A stretch of DNA of 64,000 bases, taken from positions 1,231,001 through 1,295,000 of the forward strand of contig NZ_CP073653.1 in assembly GCF_018223745.1 (NCBI RefSeq), in the 5' to 3' direction. The first letter of the stretch is position 1, and every line of letters starts with the position of its first letter. Positions 51,987 to 61,682 of the stretch are shown one piece after another. Origin of the DNA: Clostridium beijerinckii. GTDB taxonomy: Bacteria; Bacillota; Clostridia; Clostridiales; Clostridiaceae. Both the position numbers and the translations under genes were made by a program. The notes beneath the pieces are model-generated. The model ran no database searches. It was not told where the DNA came from and saw nothing but the letters and a program-made list of their open reading frames with translations.

Positions 51987-53078
51987 GTGAAAGAGCGGAA
52001 AAATATATTGTATTTCACAAGAACTATGAATTTAGGTGGGACTGAAAAAGTTGTCTTACAATTATGTGAAATTATGAAATCTGAAGCAGATAAAATTGTA
52101 GTTTGCTCTTGTGGAGGAGTAAATGTTGAAAATCTTAATAAAATGAATATTAAACATTACAATATTCCTGACATTGATAAAAAAGATATTAGAACTATTT
52201 TGACTGTTTTAAAAAAGATATCGATGATAATAAAGGAAGAAAACATAAATATTGTGCACACCCATCATCGTATGGCAGCATTTTATACTAGAATTATTGG
52301 GTTTACTAGAAATTTTATATTTATAAATAACTCTCACAATACTTTTTATGATAAAAAATTGTTAACAAAGTTTTCTTTGGGAAAAGCAAATATTGTAGCT
52401 GTAGGAAACAAAGTAAAAGATAATCTTTGTGATTTTTATGGTATTTCAAAATTTAATATTGAAGTTATACATAATGCTGTTGAACCGTTTGAAGATCAGA
52501 TTGAGCCTATAGAAATACTAAAAAAGTATAAAAGAGACGGTTATGCATTGGTGGGGAATATTGGAAGGATATCTGAGCAAAAAGGTATGGAATATTTTGT
52601 TAGAACTATTCCTTTAGTTTTGGAAAAATATAAAAAAACAAAATTCTTTATTATTGGAGATGGTGAAGATAAAGGGAAGATAAAAACTCTTATATCGGAA
52701 CTTCATGTGGAAGATTATGTGGTTCTTTTGGGATATAGAAATGACATACAAAATGTAATGAGTCAACTTGATTTAATTGTTTTAAGTTCTCTTTGGGAGG
52801 GACTTCCGCTTACACCAATAGAAGCTTTCTCAGTTGCAAAACCCATTGTTGCTACTGCGGTTGATGGTACTGTGGAGATTATTGATGATGATGTGAATGG
52901 AATTTTGGTAGGACCTAAAGATATTAAGGAACTAGCAGATGCAATTATAAGTATCTTTAAATTTCCGGAAAGAACAGAAATGTTTAAAATTAATGCCTTA
53001 AAAAAATATAATGAAGAATTTAGTTATGAAATCTTAAAGGATAGATATATAAAATATTATAAGAGATTAATGGAGTGA
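51987..53078 (+). CDS. Glycosyltransferase family 4
   Basis: About 363 residues; GTG start (51987 preferred over the adjacent 51984 GTG for spacing from AGAGG). GT-B fold: NLGGTEKVVLQLCEIMKSE near the N-terminus, GNIGRISEQKGMEYFVRTIP near 190, and EGLPLTPIEAFSVAKPIVAT near 276 with the E-x7-E retaining motif. The acceptor and donor are unknown; a heptose or hexose transferase role is possible in this locus. Confidence 0.88.
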   Translation: MKERKNILYFTRTMNLGGTEKVVLQLCEIMKSEADKIVVCSCGGVNVENLNKMNIKHYNIPDIDKKDIRTILTVLKKISMIIKEENINIVHTHHRMAAFYTRIIGFTRNFIFINNSHNTFYDKKLLTKFSLGKANIVAVGNKVKDNLCDFYGISKFNIEVIHNAVEPFEDQIEPIEILKKYKRDGYALVGNIGRISEQKGMEYFVRTIPLVLEKYKKTKFFIIGDGEDKGKIKTLISELHVEDYVVLLGYRNDIQNVMSQLDLIVLSSLWEGLPLTPIEAFSVAKPIVATAVDGTVEIIDDDVNGILVGPKDIKELADAIISIFKFPERTEMFKINALKKYNEEFSYEILKDRYIKYYKRLME

Positions 53079-53083
53079 ATTTT

Positions 53084-53563
53084 ATGAATAAAGTTGCTAA
53101 GTGCATTTATTATGCAATTGTATTATTCGGTAATGTTGTTGTTAATAAAATACCAAGCAGACATGTTAGAAAATATTTTTACAGAGCCCTTGGATCAAAG
53201 ATTGGAAAAGGAACGGTTATATGTAGAAGAGCTGATATTTTGTATGCAAATTGATTAGATTTGGATGAAAATATAGCTATTGGATGGTTTGTGCATTTAG
53301 ATGCTAGAGCAGGAATAAAAGTAGCACATAATTGTAATATTTCAAGTTATTCAAAATTTATTACGAGAAGCCATGATATCGATGATACTATGTTTACTGC
53401 TGAATTTAAACCTAGTACTATAGGATAGAATGTGTGGATTGGTACTGGAGTTACTGTGCTTCATGGGGTAAATGTTGGATATGGAGCGGTTATAGTAGCT
53501 GGTGCAGTTGTAATGAAAGACATTCCACCTTTTGAAATTTTGGAGGACATGCTAAATGAATAG
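53084..53563 (+). pseudogene. Degraded hexapeptide-repeat acetyltransferase
   Basis: From ATG 53084 the frame reads MNKVAKCIYYAIVLFGNVVV and continues as a left-handed beta-helix acyltransferase ([53 protein letters not shown]). It is broken by an in-frame TGA at 53252 and TAG at 53426. Near 53538 the expected GGHAK ending is found in another frame, so there is also a frameshift. Three lesions mean an old pseudogene. Its decayed 3' end supplies the GGAGG ribosome site of the next gene. Confidence 0.88.
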
Positions 53564-54173
53564 AGAAGAGAAACAAAGATTTAATGTACAAAGTGGGGAA
53601 AATATCATTTCTGTATTAATGAAATGTGTAAAATGGAGTTTAAGCCTTGTTAGATTGCTAAGAATAAAACTAATATATGGTAAAAAAATAGAATTCAACT
53701 TATTTCAGGGTAAGCCAGTATATATAGGCAAGAATTGTAGGTTCATAATAATTGGATGTGGTAAGATAATAATGCATAATGATGTGTATTTTGATGATTA
53801 TTGCACTGTGCTGGCCGATAATGGACGTATTGTTATTAGAAAGGATACATATTTTAATACTTTCAGCCGTTTAATATCAAAAGGTGAGATAACCATAGGT
53901 CAGGGGTGTATGTTTGGCTCTAATGTGTCAGTATATGACCATGACCATGATATTTCGTTGGGAGTTAAAGAATCTTGTGAAAAATATTCTGTGAAGCCAG
54001 TAAGAATTGGTGAATATGTCTGGTGTGGTACTAATGTAGTTGTAACAAAAGGAATAACAATTGGATGTAATTGTGTCATTGGTGCAAATTCAGTTGTTAC
54101 TAAAAATCTTAAATCAAATGCCTTATATGTTGGAAATCCAACGGTATATAAAAAAAGTATAAATTCTAATTGA
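53556..54173 (+). CDS. Hexapeptide-repeat O-acetyltransferase
   Basis: 205 residues. A basic amphipathic N-terminus (about 1-50), then a left-handed beta-helix from [18 protein letters not shown] to [19 protein letters not shown]. The catalytic His loop is DHDHDISLG near residue 129, and [19 protein letters not shown] follows. The fold and C-terminus ([11 protein letters not shown]) match maltose/capsule O-acetyltransferases that use acetyl-CoA. It begins inside the end of the pseudogene. Confidence 0.88.
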   Translation: MNREEKQRFNVQSGENIISVLMKCVKWSLSLVRLLRIKLIYGKKIEFNLFQGKPVYIGKNCRFIIIGCGKIIMHNDVYFDDYCTVLADNGRIVIRKDTYFNTFSRLISKGEITIGQGCMFGSNVSVYDHDHDISLGVKESCEKYSVKPVRIGEYVWCGTNVVVTKGITIGCNCVIGANSVVTKNLKSNALYVGNPTVYKKSINSN

Positions 54174-54200
54174 TGGATAGGAAGAATAGGTGAAAATAAC

Positions 54201-54917
54201 ATGATACCAAAAGTAATTCATTATTGTTGGTTTGGAGGTAAACATCTTCCAAATGATGTTGAAAAATGTAAAGAATCTTGGAGAAAATATTGTCCAGACT
54301 ATAAAATAATACAGTGGGATGAAAAAAATTTTGATTTGAATAGTTCCCCTTTTGTAAAAAGTGCTTATGAAGCAAAAGCGTGGGCTTTTGTTTCAGACTA
54401 TGCTAGATTGAAGATAATTTATGAGAATGGAGGAATCTATTTAGACACTGATGTAGAACTTTTAAAAAGCCTCGATCAATTGCTTAATTATGAGTGTTAC
54501 ATAGGTGTTCAGCAGTGCGAACATCTATGTAACACTGGATTAGGTTTCGGGGCAGAACCACACAATCCGGTAGTACTTGCGATGCTAAAACAATATGACG
54601 GACTAATGTATTCAGAAGAAAATAAAATAAATATGGCATGCCCATATTTAAATTCAAAAGTGTTTTTTTATGCTGGATATAAGTATAGTGATGACATCCA
54701 AAGAGTTGATAATGCAGTGATATTCCCGCCGCTATACTTTGATCCTGCTGCGCCTGGAAAAGACATGAGAAATTTAAAGTGTAATGAAACCATTTCAATA
54801 CATCATTATAGTGCTTCCTGGATGGGGAAAAAGACAAGAATTAGGAGAAGCATAATTCGTATGATAGGTCAAGAAAGAATTAATCATTTTAAGAGGATAA
54901 TAAGGTATGGTAGGTAA
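54201..54917 (+). CDS. Capsular polysaccharide glycosyltransferase (GT32-like)
   Basis: 238 residues. IPKVIHYCWFGGKHLPNDVEK at the start and YARLKIIYENGGIYLDTDVE around residue 70, with the DxD metal motif, define the OCH1/GT32-like glycosyltransferase domain (Gly_transf_sug). The typical C-terminal SIHHYSASWMGKK is present. It overlaps the polymerase gene by 11 bases. Confidence 0.9.
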   Translation: MIPKVIHYCWFGGKHLPNDVEKCKESWRKYCPDYKIIQWDEKNFDLNSSPFVKSAYEAKAWAFVSDYARLKIIYENGGIYLDTDVELLKSLDQLLNYECYIGVQQCEHLCNTGLGFGAEPHNPVVLAMLKQYDGLMYSEENKINMACPYLNSKVFFYAGYKYSDDIQRVDNAVIFPPLYFDPAAPGKDMRNLKCNETISIHHYSASWMGKKTRIRRSIIRMIGQERINHFKRIIRYGR

Positions 54918-56049
54918 CAAATATTCTATAAGGATAGTACTAAAAAATATATGGTTATATTTTATTTTTATACCATTTTTGTATCCGAGAGGGTTTTCTG
55001 AAATAAATGAAGGCTATAAATTATTCTTTACAATATGGATATGGATAGCGGTATTGTTAATATTAAGCCAATTTTTTTTGAGATGCATCAAAGAAGGCTG
55101 CAAATTTAACAATAAAAAATTTATGATATCTCTCTATTTTTTATTAGCAATTATAATTACTTGGGTCAAAAGAGGAACAATTGGGAGTGGTTTACAGCAG
55201 ATGATTGCAGCACCCGCCTTATGCATTTTTTTCTCAATGAATTTTGAAGAAGATGGGATAAAAATTATTAATAGCATAGTTAATATATTGTTTGTTAATT
55301 TCATTATTAATTTAGTTGCATTTAGATCAATATTTTTTGCATATGAACACATTGTTTTCTTAGGCCATGTCCAAACTATATCACAGTTTGGAACATTGGC
55401 ACTTTATTTTGGATCTTTACAATTCTTATTAGATAAAAATCGGAGAATTAAGGCAGTTTTTTTTATCATAATTTCATTAATAACAATGTTTACTGGAGAT
55501 GCTGATTCTGCTAGAGTTGCAGCAATTATTATGATTGTTGTTGGTATGATGTATAAATTCAAAATATATCATTTGCTATGGTTTAAATCTAAATGGTATG
55601 TTTTTGCTTTTTGGGGGTTAAGCGTTTTTATAGTGTATACTGTGTCAGGAAATAATATTTTTGTAAATATTATAGACAACAGTACTTTTAGTGGAAGAAA
55701 TTTTGTTTGGAAAAACGCTCTGGAACTTTTTTGTAATAGCCCATATTTTGGATATGGAATTGATGGGGCATTAATAACAACTTTTTGGAGTACTGGGATG
55801 AATTATGCGCACAATCAGATTGTTCAGAATTTAATCGATGGTGGAGTTGTATTATGTATATCCTTTTGGATTATGATGATTGAATTTTCTTCATATATAG
55901 ACAGAATTCAGTTGAAAAAATATAAAGTTCTGGCTAATGGAACGTTAATTACATTCCTCGCTATTATGATAACTGACAGTACAACACTATATTGTTATAT
56001 GTTTTTATTTCTATCATCTTTGTTTGGACTATATAGATTAGTAGATTGA
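54907..56049 (+). CDS. Wzy-type polysaccharide polymerase
   Basis: 380 residues, strongly hydrophobic with about 10-12 membrane helices. A large extracellular loop near residues 255-300 holds NSTFSGRNFVWKNALELF and YFGYGIDGALI with NYAHNQIVQNLIDGG. These resemble the O-antigen ligase/polymerase (Wzy_C) motif, where the His-containing loop is conserved. It joins repeat units outside the membrane. Sequence conservation in this family is low, so the call also rests on topology and context. Confidence 0.82.
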   Translation: MVGNKYSIRIVLKNIWLYFIFIPFLYPRGFSEINEGYKLFFTIWIWIAVLLILSQFFLRCIKEGCKFNNKKFMISLYFLLAIIITWVKRGTIGSGLQQMIAAPALCIFFSMNFEEDGIKIINSIVNILFVNFIINLVAFRSIFFAYEHIVFLGHVQTISQFGTLALYFGSLQFLLDKNRRIKAVFFIIISLITMFTGDADSARVAAIIMIVVGMMYKFKIYHLLWFKSKWYVFAFWGLSVFIVYTVSGNNIFVNIIDNSTFSGRNFVWKNALELFCNSPYFGYGIDGALITTFWSTGMNYAHNQIVQNLIDGGVVLCISFWIMMIEFSSYIDRIQLKKYKVLANGTLITFLAIMITDSTTLYCYMFLFLSSLFGLYRLVD

Positions 56050-56072
56050 GAGAAAATGAAAGGAAATTGAAA

Positions 56073-56576
56073 ATGAGTATATTCAGGAAAATAATTTTTG
56101 AGTTTAATAAAATATATTATCCGTGGAAAATTAGAAAAACAGCAAAATTTTATAGAGGAAAACTGTATGTTGGCGGGAAAAGTTATGTGACTGGTAATAC
56201 AATATTGGGAGATAATGTATGCTTTAACGGCATGGCGATTTCTGGAAAGGGCGAGGTGAATATAGGAGATAACTTCCACTCAGGGCCTGGATGTCAAATT
56301 ATTACTTCGTTTCATAATTATGAAGGTAATGCAATTCCATATGATGATACATTTATAGATAAAGATGTAATAATTGGAGACAATGTGTGGCTCGGAAATA
56401 ATGTAATCATTTTGGGAGGAGTAACTATAGGAGAAGGTGCCATTATTCAGGCGGGGAGCGTGGTATGTAAAAATATACCTCCATATGCAATTGCAGGCGG
56501 ACATCCTGCAATTTCTTTTAAATATAGGGATAAGGATCATTATAATAAACTCAAAAAAGAGGAAAGGTTCCATTAA
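56073..56576 (+). CDS. Hexapeptide-repeat acetyltransferase
   Basis: 167 residues from ATG 56073 (GAAAGGAAA upstream); an in-frame TTG at 56046 overlaps the previous gene. Left-handed beta-helix: VTGNTILGDNVCFNGMAISG through VIIGDNVWLGNNVIILGGV and IGEGAIIQAGSVV. The His loop is SFHNYEGNAIPYDD near residue 82, and the tail AIAGGHPAISFKYRDK matches the WcaF/VatD group. Probably O-acetylates the polysaccharide. Confidence 0.88.
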   Translation: MSIFRKIIFEFNKIYYPWKIRKTAKFYRGKLYVGGKSYVTGNTILGDNVCFNGMAISGKGEVNIGDNFHSGPGCQIITSFHNYEGNAIPYDDTFIDKDVIIGDNVWLGNNVIILGGVTIGEGAIIQAGSVVCKNIPPYAIAGGHPAISFKYRDKDHYNKLKKEERFH

Positions 56577-56777
56577 ATTATAAGTATTATTTAAAAAGTA
56601 GTTTAGGAACTTGATTTCTGAAGTATAGTTGATAAATGTATTATAATTGGGATGATACTACCTTTGAAATATGAGGTGATTTGTGATTGCGCTTAGAGCT
56701 TGAGGTTTATGAAAACAATAGGAGAAAAGATTAAAGAATATAAATATGATGATATATAGGAGCTTACGGATTAGAAA

Positions 56778-58229
56778 ATGAGAGAAAAAATAATAAGATT
56801 AATTAAAAAATATGAGGGACTTTCTGAACCTGTTAAGGCCTCATTTTGGTTTACAATATGCAATGTTCTTAATAAAGGAATTGCGTTACTTGCAACTCCT
56901 ATATTTACTAGAATGCTGACTACTGAGCAGTATGGAGATTATACAGTATTTCAGTCTTGGTATGGCATTCTTATAATTTTTGGGACATGTAATCTTTTTA
57001 TTGGTGTGTATGGTAAAGGACTAGTTGAATTTGATAAAGATAAAGATAAATATACATCTTCATTATTAGCATTGACTACAGTTATTACTATAGTCACGTT
57101 AGTTATTTATGCTCTTAATATTGATTTTTGGACACGTTTTTTGGGTTTATCGCCAATTATTATGACAGCTATGTTTATTCAGCTTTTTACCATGCCAGCG
57201 TATGAGTTTTGGACAACAAAATTGAGATTTGAATATAAATATAAAGCATTGATTGGAACAAGTATTGGCATGTCAGTGATGAGTATACTCATTTCTGTTA
57301 TTGCAGTTTTGTCAACAAGTTATAAATTAGAAGCAAGAGTATATTCTGATGTTTTTGTTAAGGCTGTTGTGGGAATTTTTATCTTTGTTTTGCTAGTTTT
57401 AAGAGGAAAAAAATTATTTCACAAAAAATATTGGAAATATGCTTTAGTATTTAATATCCCTTTAATCCCACATTTCTTATCTACAATGATATTGAACCAG
57501 TCAGATAGGATTATGATTAAGAATATGGTTGATGCTTCATCTGCCGCAATGTATGGGATTGCATATGTAATCGGAACAGTTGTTTTATTGGTTACTAATG
57601 CGATTAATAATTCCTTCACGCCATATACTTATCAAGCGTTAAAAGAAAATAATTTTTGTGGTATAAAAAAGAATGCCAATACATTACTTATACTTGCGGC
57701 AAGTATGGTTTGCGTATCAATCATTTTTGCACCAGAAATAATATATATATTTGCTGGAAGTAATTACTATGAGGCAATTGGGGTAATACCGCCAGTATCA
57801 GCATCTGTATTTTTCATATTCATGTACTCTTTGTTTAGTAACATTGAATACTATTATAAAAAGACAACATATATTTCAATATCTAGTATTATATGTGCAA
57901 TCATTAATGTTGTATTGAATTACTTATTTATTCCAAGATTTGGTTACTATGCAGCTGGATATACAACGCTTGTTTGCTATATTCTTTATGCTACTATACA
58001 TTTTCTTTTTTGTTATAGTATTTTGAAGCAAAAAAATATTAGATTAACAGATATTTTTGACATTAAGCGATATGTGTTTATTACATTTTTTGTTTTAGTT
58101 GTTATGATGATAATGGTAATAATTTATAAATACATGATAATTAGATATTCAATTTTACTTAGTGCTTTATTTATTGCTTGGATAAAAAAGGAATGGATTA
58201 TTAAAGAAATTAAAGATATCCAAAGATAA
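56778..58229 (+). CDS. Wzx-type polysaccharide flippase
   Basis: 483 residues, about 12-14 membrane helices. VKASFWFTICNVLNKGIALL with PIFTRMLTTEQYGDYTVFQS in the first 55 residues is the MATE/MVF-like polysaccharide-synthesis signature. It moves the lipid-linked repeat across the membrane for Wzy. A decayed fragment of a related gene is seen at about 59550-59680. The 200 bases upstream hold no gene. Confidence 0.92.
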   Translation: MREKIIRLIKKYEGLSEPVKASFWFTICNVLNKGIALLATPIFTRMLTTEQYGDYTVFQSWYGILIIFGTCNLFIGVYGKGLVEFDKDKDKYTSSLLALTTVITIVTLVIYALNIDFWTRFLGLSPIIMTAMFIQLFTMPAYEFWTTKLRFEYKYKALIGTSIGMSVMSILISVIAVLSTSYKLEARVYSDVFVKAVVGIFIFVLLVLRGKKLFHKKYWKYALVFNIPLIPHFLSTMILNQSDRIMIKNMVDASSAAMYGIAYVIGTVVLLVTNAINNSFTPYTYQALKENNFCGIKKNANTLLILAASMVCVSIIFAPEIIYIFAGSNYYEAIGVIPPVSASVFFIFMYSLFSNIEYYYKKTTYISISSIICAIINVVLNYLFIPRFGYYAAGYTTLVCYILYATIHFLFCYSILKQKNIRLTDIFDIKRYVFITFFVLVVMMIMVIIYKYMIIRYSILLSALFIAWIKKEWIIKEIKDIQR

Positions 58230-58311
58230 CATTTATTTTTTTATTAATGAATATGCGATTGGTAATATGTGGTTAATAAATGTAAATCATTAAAGAAAGG
58301 AAAGTACGTTG

Positions 58312-59520
58312 ATGAAATTATTTCACTACATTAAAGATAAAGGAATCAAAAGAATGGTGCAAGTTCTTTATGAGTATAAGATTCAAATAGCATTTACTAA
58401 ATTGTGCAGTATTTTTACTAAGAATAAAGCATTGAAGAATATTATCATTATTGAGAGTCACAATGATTTTGATTGTAATGGTGGCGCATTTTATAACTAT
58501 TTGATTGATAATGGGTTTAATAGAGATTATAAAATTATTTGGTTGTTAAAACATGATAAACCAGATCGACTTCCCCAAAATGTAGAATGCTTTTTTTTAC
58601 ATAAGCCAAGTCTTAAAAAAGCTTACTATATTTGCATGGCAAAGTATCTGCTATCTGATAATACGATTACTGATAAAGTACGTTCGGATCAAAAATCGTT
58701 CTATTTTACACATGGTGCTATTAGTTTAAAAGAAACCCAAGGTTTGTGTGATATACCATCTTCAGTTGATTATGTATTGTCACCATCTAAGAATTATGAT
58801 TCGATTTTGTCACGCGAGTTGTCTATGTCATATCCAAATGATAGGATGATTCACATGGGATATCCATCAGAAGACGTTTATTTTAAAAACATTACAGATG
58901 AATTTAGTAAGATTACAGATGGTAAATATAATAAAAAAATATTATGGATGCCTACATTTAGAAAAGGGGGGGGATATAAGCGAGTTGACAGTGATGCAGA
59001 GTTGCCTTTTGGTATTCCGATGATTGATAGTGTTGAAATGTTTGAAAAGCTTGATAGGATTTTGAATAAATTTGGGGTGATTTTAGTAATAAAGATACAT
59101 CCGATGCAGGATTTAGAGACAATTGCTAACTTAAGTGAGACTCCTAATATCAAAATTTTGACGGGGATTACAGTAAAGGAGTTAATGATCGATAATTATA
59201 GACTTATGGCAAATGTAGATGCGTTGATTAGTGATTATTCGGCATCGGCTTTTTCATATTTGTTAATGAATCGTCCCATTGGTTTTGTTTTATCAGATTT
59301 AAAAGATTATAAATTGGGATTATGCGTTGATAATGTAGAGGATTATCTGGTTGGAGATAAAATCTTTACATTTAATGACATGATTAAATTTATTGAAAAT
59401 GTTGCTTCTAATAATGATGTATTCAAGGATAGGCGCAGTAAGCTGATTAAATGGTTATATAAGTATCAAGATGGTAATAGTTGTAGAAGATTGGTTGAAT
59501 TTATGGGGTTACGAAAATGA
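58312..59520 (+). CDS. CDP-glycerol glycerophosphotransferase-family protein
   Basis: 402 residues. The C-terminal domain has KILWMPTFRKGGGYKRVDSD near residue 203, LVIKIHPMQDLE near 260, and DALISDYSASAFSYLLMNRP near 304, the TagB/TagF poly(glycerol or ribitol phosphate) transferase motifs. The His in KIHPMQ and the Asp-Ser region SDYS are the conserved active-site parts. It likely adds an alditol-phosphate to the polysaccharide or a teichoic-type chain. The cytidylyltransferase at 59881 could supply its CDP-activated donor. Confidence 0.9.
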   Translation: MKLFHYIKDKGIKRMVQVLYEYKIQIAFTKLCSIFTKNKALKNIIIIESHNDFDCNGGAFYNYLIDNGFNRDYKIIWLLKHDKPDRLPQNVECFFLHKPSLKKAYYICMAKYLLSDNTITDKVRSDQKSFYFTHGAISLKETQGLCDIPSSVDYVLSPSKNYDSILSRELSMSYPNDRMIHMGYPSEDVYFKNITDEFSKITDGKYNKKILWMPTFRKGGGYKRVDSDAELPFGIPMIDSVEMFEKLDRILNKFGVILVIKIHPMQDLETIANLSETPNIKILTGITVKELMIDNYRLMANVDALISDYSASAFSYLLMNRPIGFVLSDLKDYKLGLCVDNVEDYLVGDKIFTFNDMIKFIENVASNNDVFKDRRSKLIKWLYKYQDGNSCRRLVEFMGLRK

Positions 59521-59880
59521 AAATTGCATTATTATTAAATAAGTAAATGATCTTTCTGAACACGTAAAAGCATCATTCTTATATAAGGAATATCAAGAAG
59601 AGCTCACTTCATCCCTTTTGATATTATCAACCGTTATCTCATTCACAAGAGTTTCAGTCATCTGCCGAATTATGTGGAAAGATTAGAAATATATAATAAT
59701 AGTTATTTACCAAAAAATACAGTATCAAATCAATGTTTAGTGTAGTTTGTATTTTAAGTAAATAGTTTATAGGATATAATTGTGATACTTGGTTGCAACA
59801 TTATTTGCATTTAAATACCACATGATTTTAAAGAAAAATGTTTCAAAATAAATTAATTTATAAGAAAAGAGGAAATATTT
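59521..59880 (+). pseudogene. Spacer with remnant of a Wzx-like flippase gene
   Basis: No intact gene. From 59549 one frame reads DLSEHVKASF and, 10 residues on, LTSSLLILSTVIS. Both match segments of the intact flippase (GLSEPVKASF and YTSSLLALTTVIT) that lie about 75 residues apart there, so this is a fragment with an internal deletion. A second frame reads FIPFDIINRYLIHKSFSHLP and on to a stop at about 59744; I do not recognise it. The promoter motif of the next gene is at 59757-59780. Confidence 0.55.
59757..59780 (+). promoter_or_regulatory. Promoter with shared TTATAGGATATAAT motif, copy 2
   Basis: AAGTAAATAGTTTATAGGATATAAT lies about 100 bases before the cytidylyltransferase gene. Same motif as at 36027, 62911 and 63661. 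Confidence 0.6.
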
Positions 59881-60591
59881 ATGAATATAGCATTATTAAC
59901 TGCTGGTGGTATTGGAACTAGAGCACATCAGGATATACCAAAGCAATTTATACATGTTGAAAATAAGCCAATTATCATTTATACAATGGAAGCCTTTCAA
60001 AAGCATCCTAGCATTGATGCTATTATTGTTGTTGGATTATCTGCATGGATAGAAATTTTATGGGCTTATGCAAAACAATTTAATATAACAAAATTAAAGT
60101 GGGTTGTTGAAGGCGGGAAGACTGGCCAAGAATCAATAAAAAATGGTCTTATGGAATTAAGCAAGCATTGTAATATTGATGATGTAGTATTAGTACATGA
60201 TGGAAATAGACCATTTGTATCTCAAGATATTATTACGGATTCGTTGATTAAACATAAGCGATATGGATCTGCTATTGCATCAATACCATGTACTGAAGCG
60301 GTTTTTCAAAGTGAAGATGGTATTGAATCGGAAAATACAATTCCGAGAGAAAAACTATATAGAACACAGACACCTCATGTTTATAAATTAGGTAAGTTGT
60401 TATGGGCTCATGAAGAAGCTGAAAAGAGAGGTATTATAAATACAGCTGCTTCTTGTTCTCTTATGAATGCACTTGGTGAAAAAATTTATTTTTCATTGGG
60501 ATCTGAAAAAAATATTAAAATTACAACAGTTGAGGATATTGAAATCTTCAAAGCGCTTTTACATTCAAATAATGATGCATGGATCAAATAG
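59881..60591 (+). CDS. IspD/TarI-family cytidylyltransferase
   Basis: 236 residues. IALLTAGGIGTRAHQDIPKQ is the CTP-binding start and VLVHDGNRPFVSQD near residue 104 is the metal loop. IPRE...YRTQTPHVYKL and ITTVEDIEIFKALL near the C-terminus complete the IspD/TarI pattern. In a polysaccharide locus next to a CDP-alditol transferase, D-ribitol-5-phosphate or a related alditol is a more likely substrate than methylerythritol phosphate. That preference is inference. Confidence 0.85.
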   Translation: MNIALLTAGGIGTRAHQDIPKQFIHVENKPIIIYTMEAFQKHPSIDAIIVVGLSAWIEILWAYAKQFNITKLKWVVEGGKTGQESIKNGLMELSKHCNIDDVVLVHDGNRPFVSQDIITDSLIKHKRYGSAIASIPCTEAVFQSEDGIESENTIPREKLYRTQTPHVYKLGKLLWAHEEAEKRGIINTAASCSLMNALGEKIYFSLGSEKNIKITTVEDIEIFKALLHSNNDAWIK

Positions 60592-60635
60592 TAAAAATTA
60601 TATTACTTTTATAATAATAAGGAAGGAATATAAAT

Positions 60636-61682
60636 ATGGAATATAATGATAAGTATAATAAAAATTTACAGGAAACAATAGATAATGTTTTTAATGTTGA
60701 TTTTATGAAGAATAAAAGCATATTAGTTACTGGATCCACAGGATTGATTGGCTCTGCAATTATAGATACGTTAATCTATAAAAATTGCATAGATAATTCG
60801 AATATCCATATCTATGCAGCTGGAAGAAGTAAAGATAGAATTCAACAAAGATTTAGCCAGTTTTTAGATAAAGATTTTTTTACTTCTGTTTTATATGATG
60901 CTAATAAAGAGTTGGATTTTGATTTTGATGTCGATTATATTATACATGGTGCTAGTAATGCACATCCATTAGCTTATTCAGAACAACCGGTGGAAACTAT
61001 GATTAGTAATTTTTGCGGAATGAATAATTTACTGAAGTACGCTCAAGAACATAACGTACTTAGAACTTTATATATTTCATCGAGCGAAGTGTATGGTGAA
61101 AAAACTGATTCGGAATATTATAAAGAAAATGATTATGGATTTGTTAACATCCTAAATCCAAGAGCTTGTTATCCTTCAAGTAAAAGGGCGTCTGAAACTT
61201 TATGTGCAAGTTACAAAAAAGAATACGATTTAGATGTATTAGTCGTTAGGCCAGGCCATATATATGGACCAACCATGACAAATAGTGATTCAAGGGCTTC
61301 TGCTCAATTTGCAAGAAATGTAATAAATGGACAAGATATTATTATGAAGAGTGCAGGATTACAACTCCGTTCATATTGTTATGTGTTCGATTGTGTATCT
61401 GCTATATTGGCAGTCCTATTGAATGGAACATCGGGGGAAGCTTATAATATTTCAAATAGAAATTCAGTTGTAACAATAAGACAACTTGCAGAAAGCTTTG
61501 CAAATAGCTGTGATCGAAAGATTGTATTTGAAAATCCAGATGATGTGGAAATCTTGGGATATAATATGATGTCGTGCTCAGCATTGGATGCGAGCAAGTT
61601 GGAGAATCTTGGGTGGCAAGGGCTTTATGATATTGATGAAGGGGTCGGAAGAACAATCGAAATTTTAAAGGAAAATCAATAA
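60636..61682 (+). CDS. NAD-dependent epimerase/dehydratase (extended SDR)
   Basis: 348 residues. Rossmann loop LVTGSTGLIGSAIIDTLI near residue 30; active-site Ser in YISSSEVYG and Tyr-x3-Lys in CYPSSKRASE; VVRPGHIYGP and GEAYNISNRNSV follow. It forms a pair with the cytidylyltransferase upstream, 44 bases away, so it may act on the same nucleotide-activated sugar or alditol. Exact reaction unknown. Confidence 0.85.
   Translation: MEYNDKYNKNLQETIDNVFNVDFMKNKSILVTGSTGLIGSAIIDTLIYKNCIDNSNIHIYAAGRSKDRIQQRFSQFLDKDFFTSVLYDANKELDFDFDVDYIIHGASNAHPLAYSEQPVETMISNFCGMNNLLKYAQEHNVLRTLYISSSEVYGEKTDSEYYKENDYGFVNILNPRACYPSSKRASETLCASYKKEYDLDVLVVRPGHIYGPTMTNSDSRASAQFARNVINGQDIIMKSAGLQLRSYCYVFDCVSAILAVLLNGTSGEAYNISNRNSVVTIRQLAESFANSCDRKIVFENPDDVEILGYNMMSCSALDASKLENLGWQGLYDIDEGVGRTIEILKENQ

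Noticed and set aside
53900..54375. Antisense frames opposite the acetyltransferase and GT32-like genes
   Set aside because: Both forward genes show clear catalytic motifs; the reverse frames are compositional shadows.
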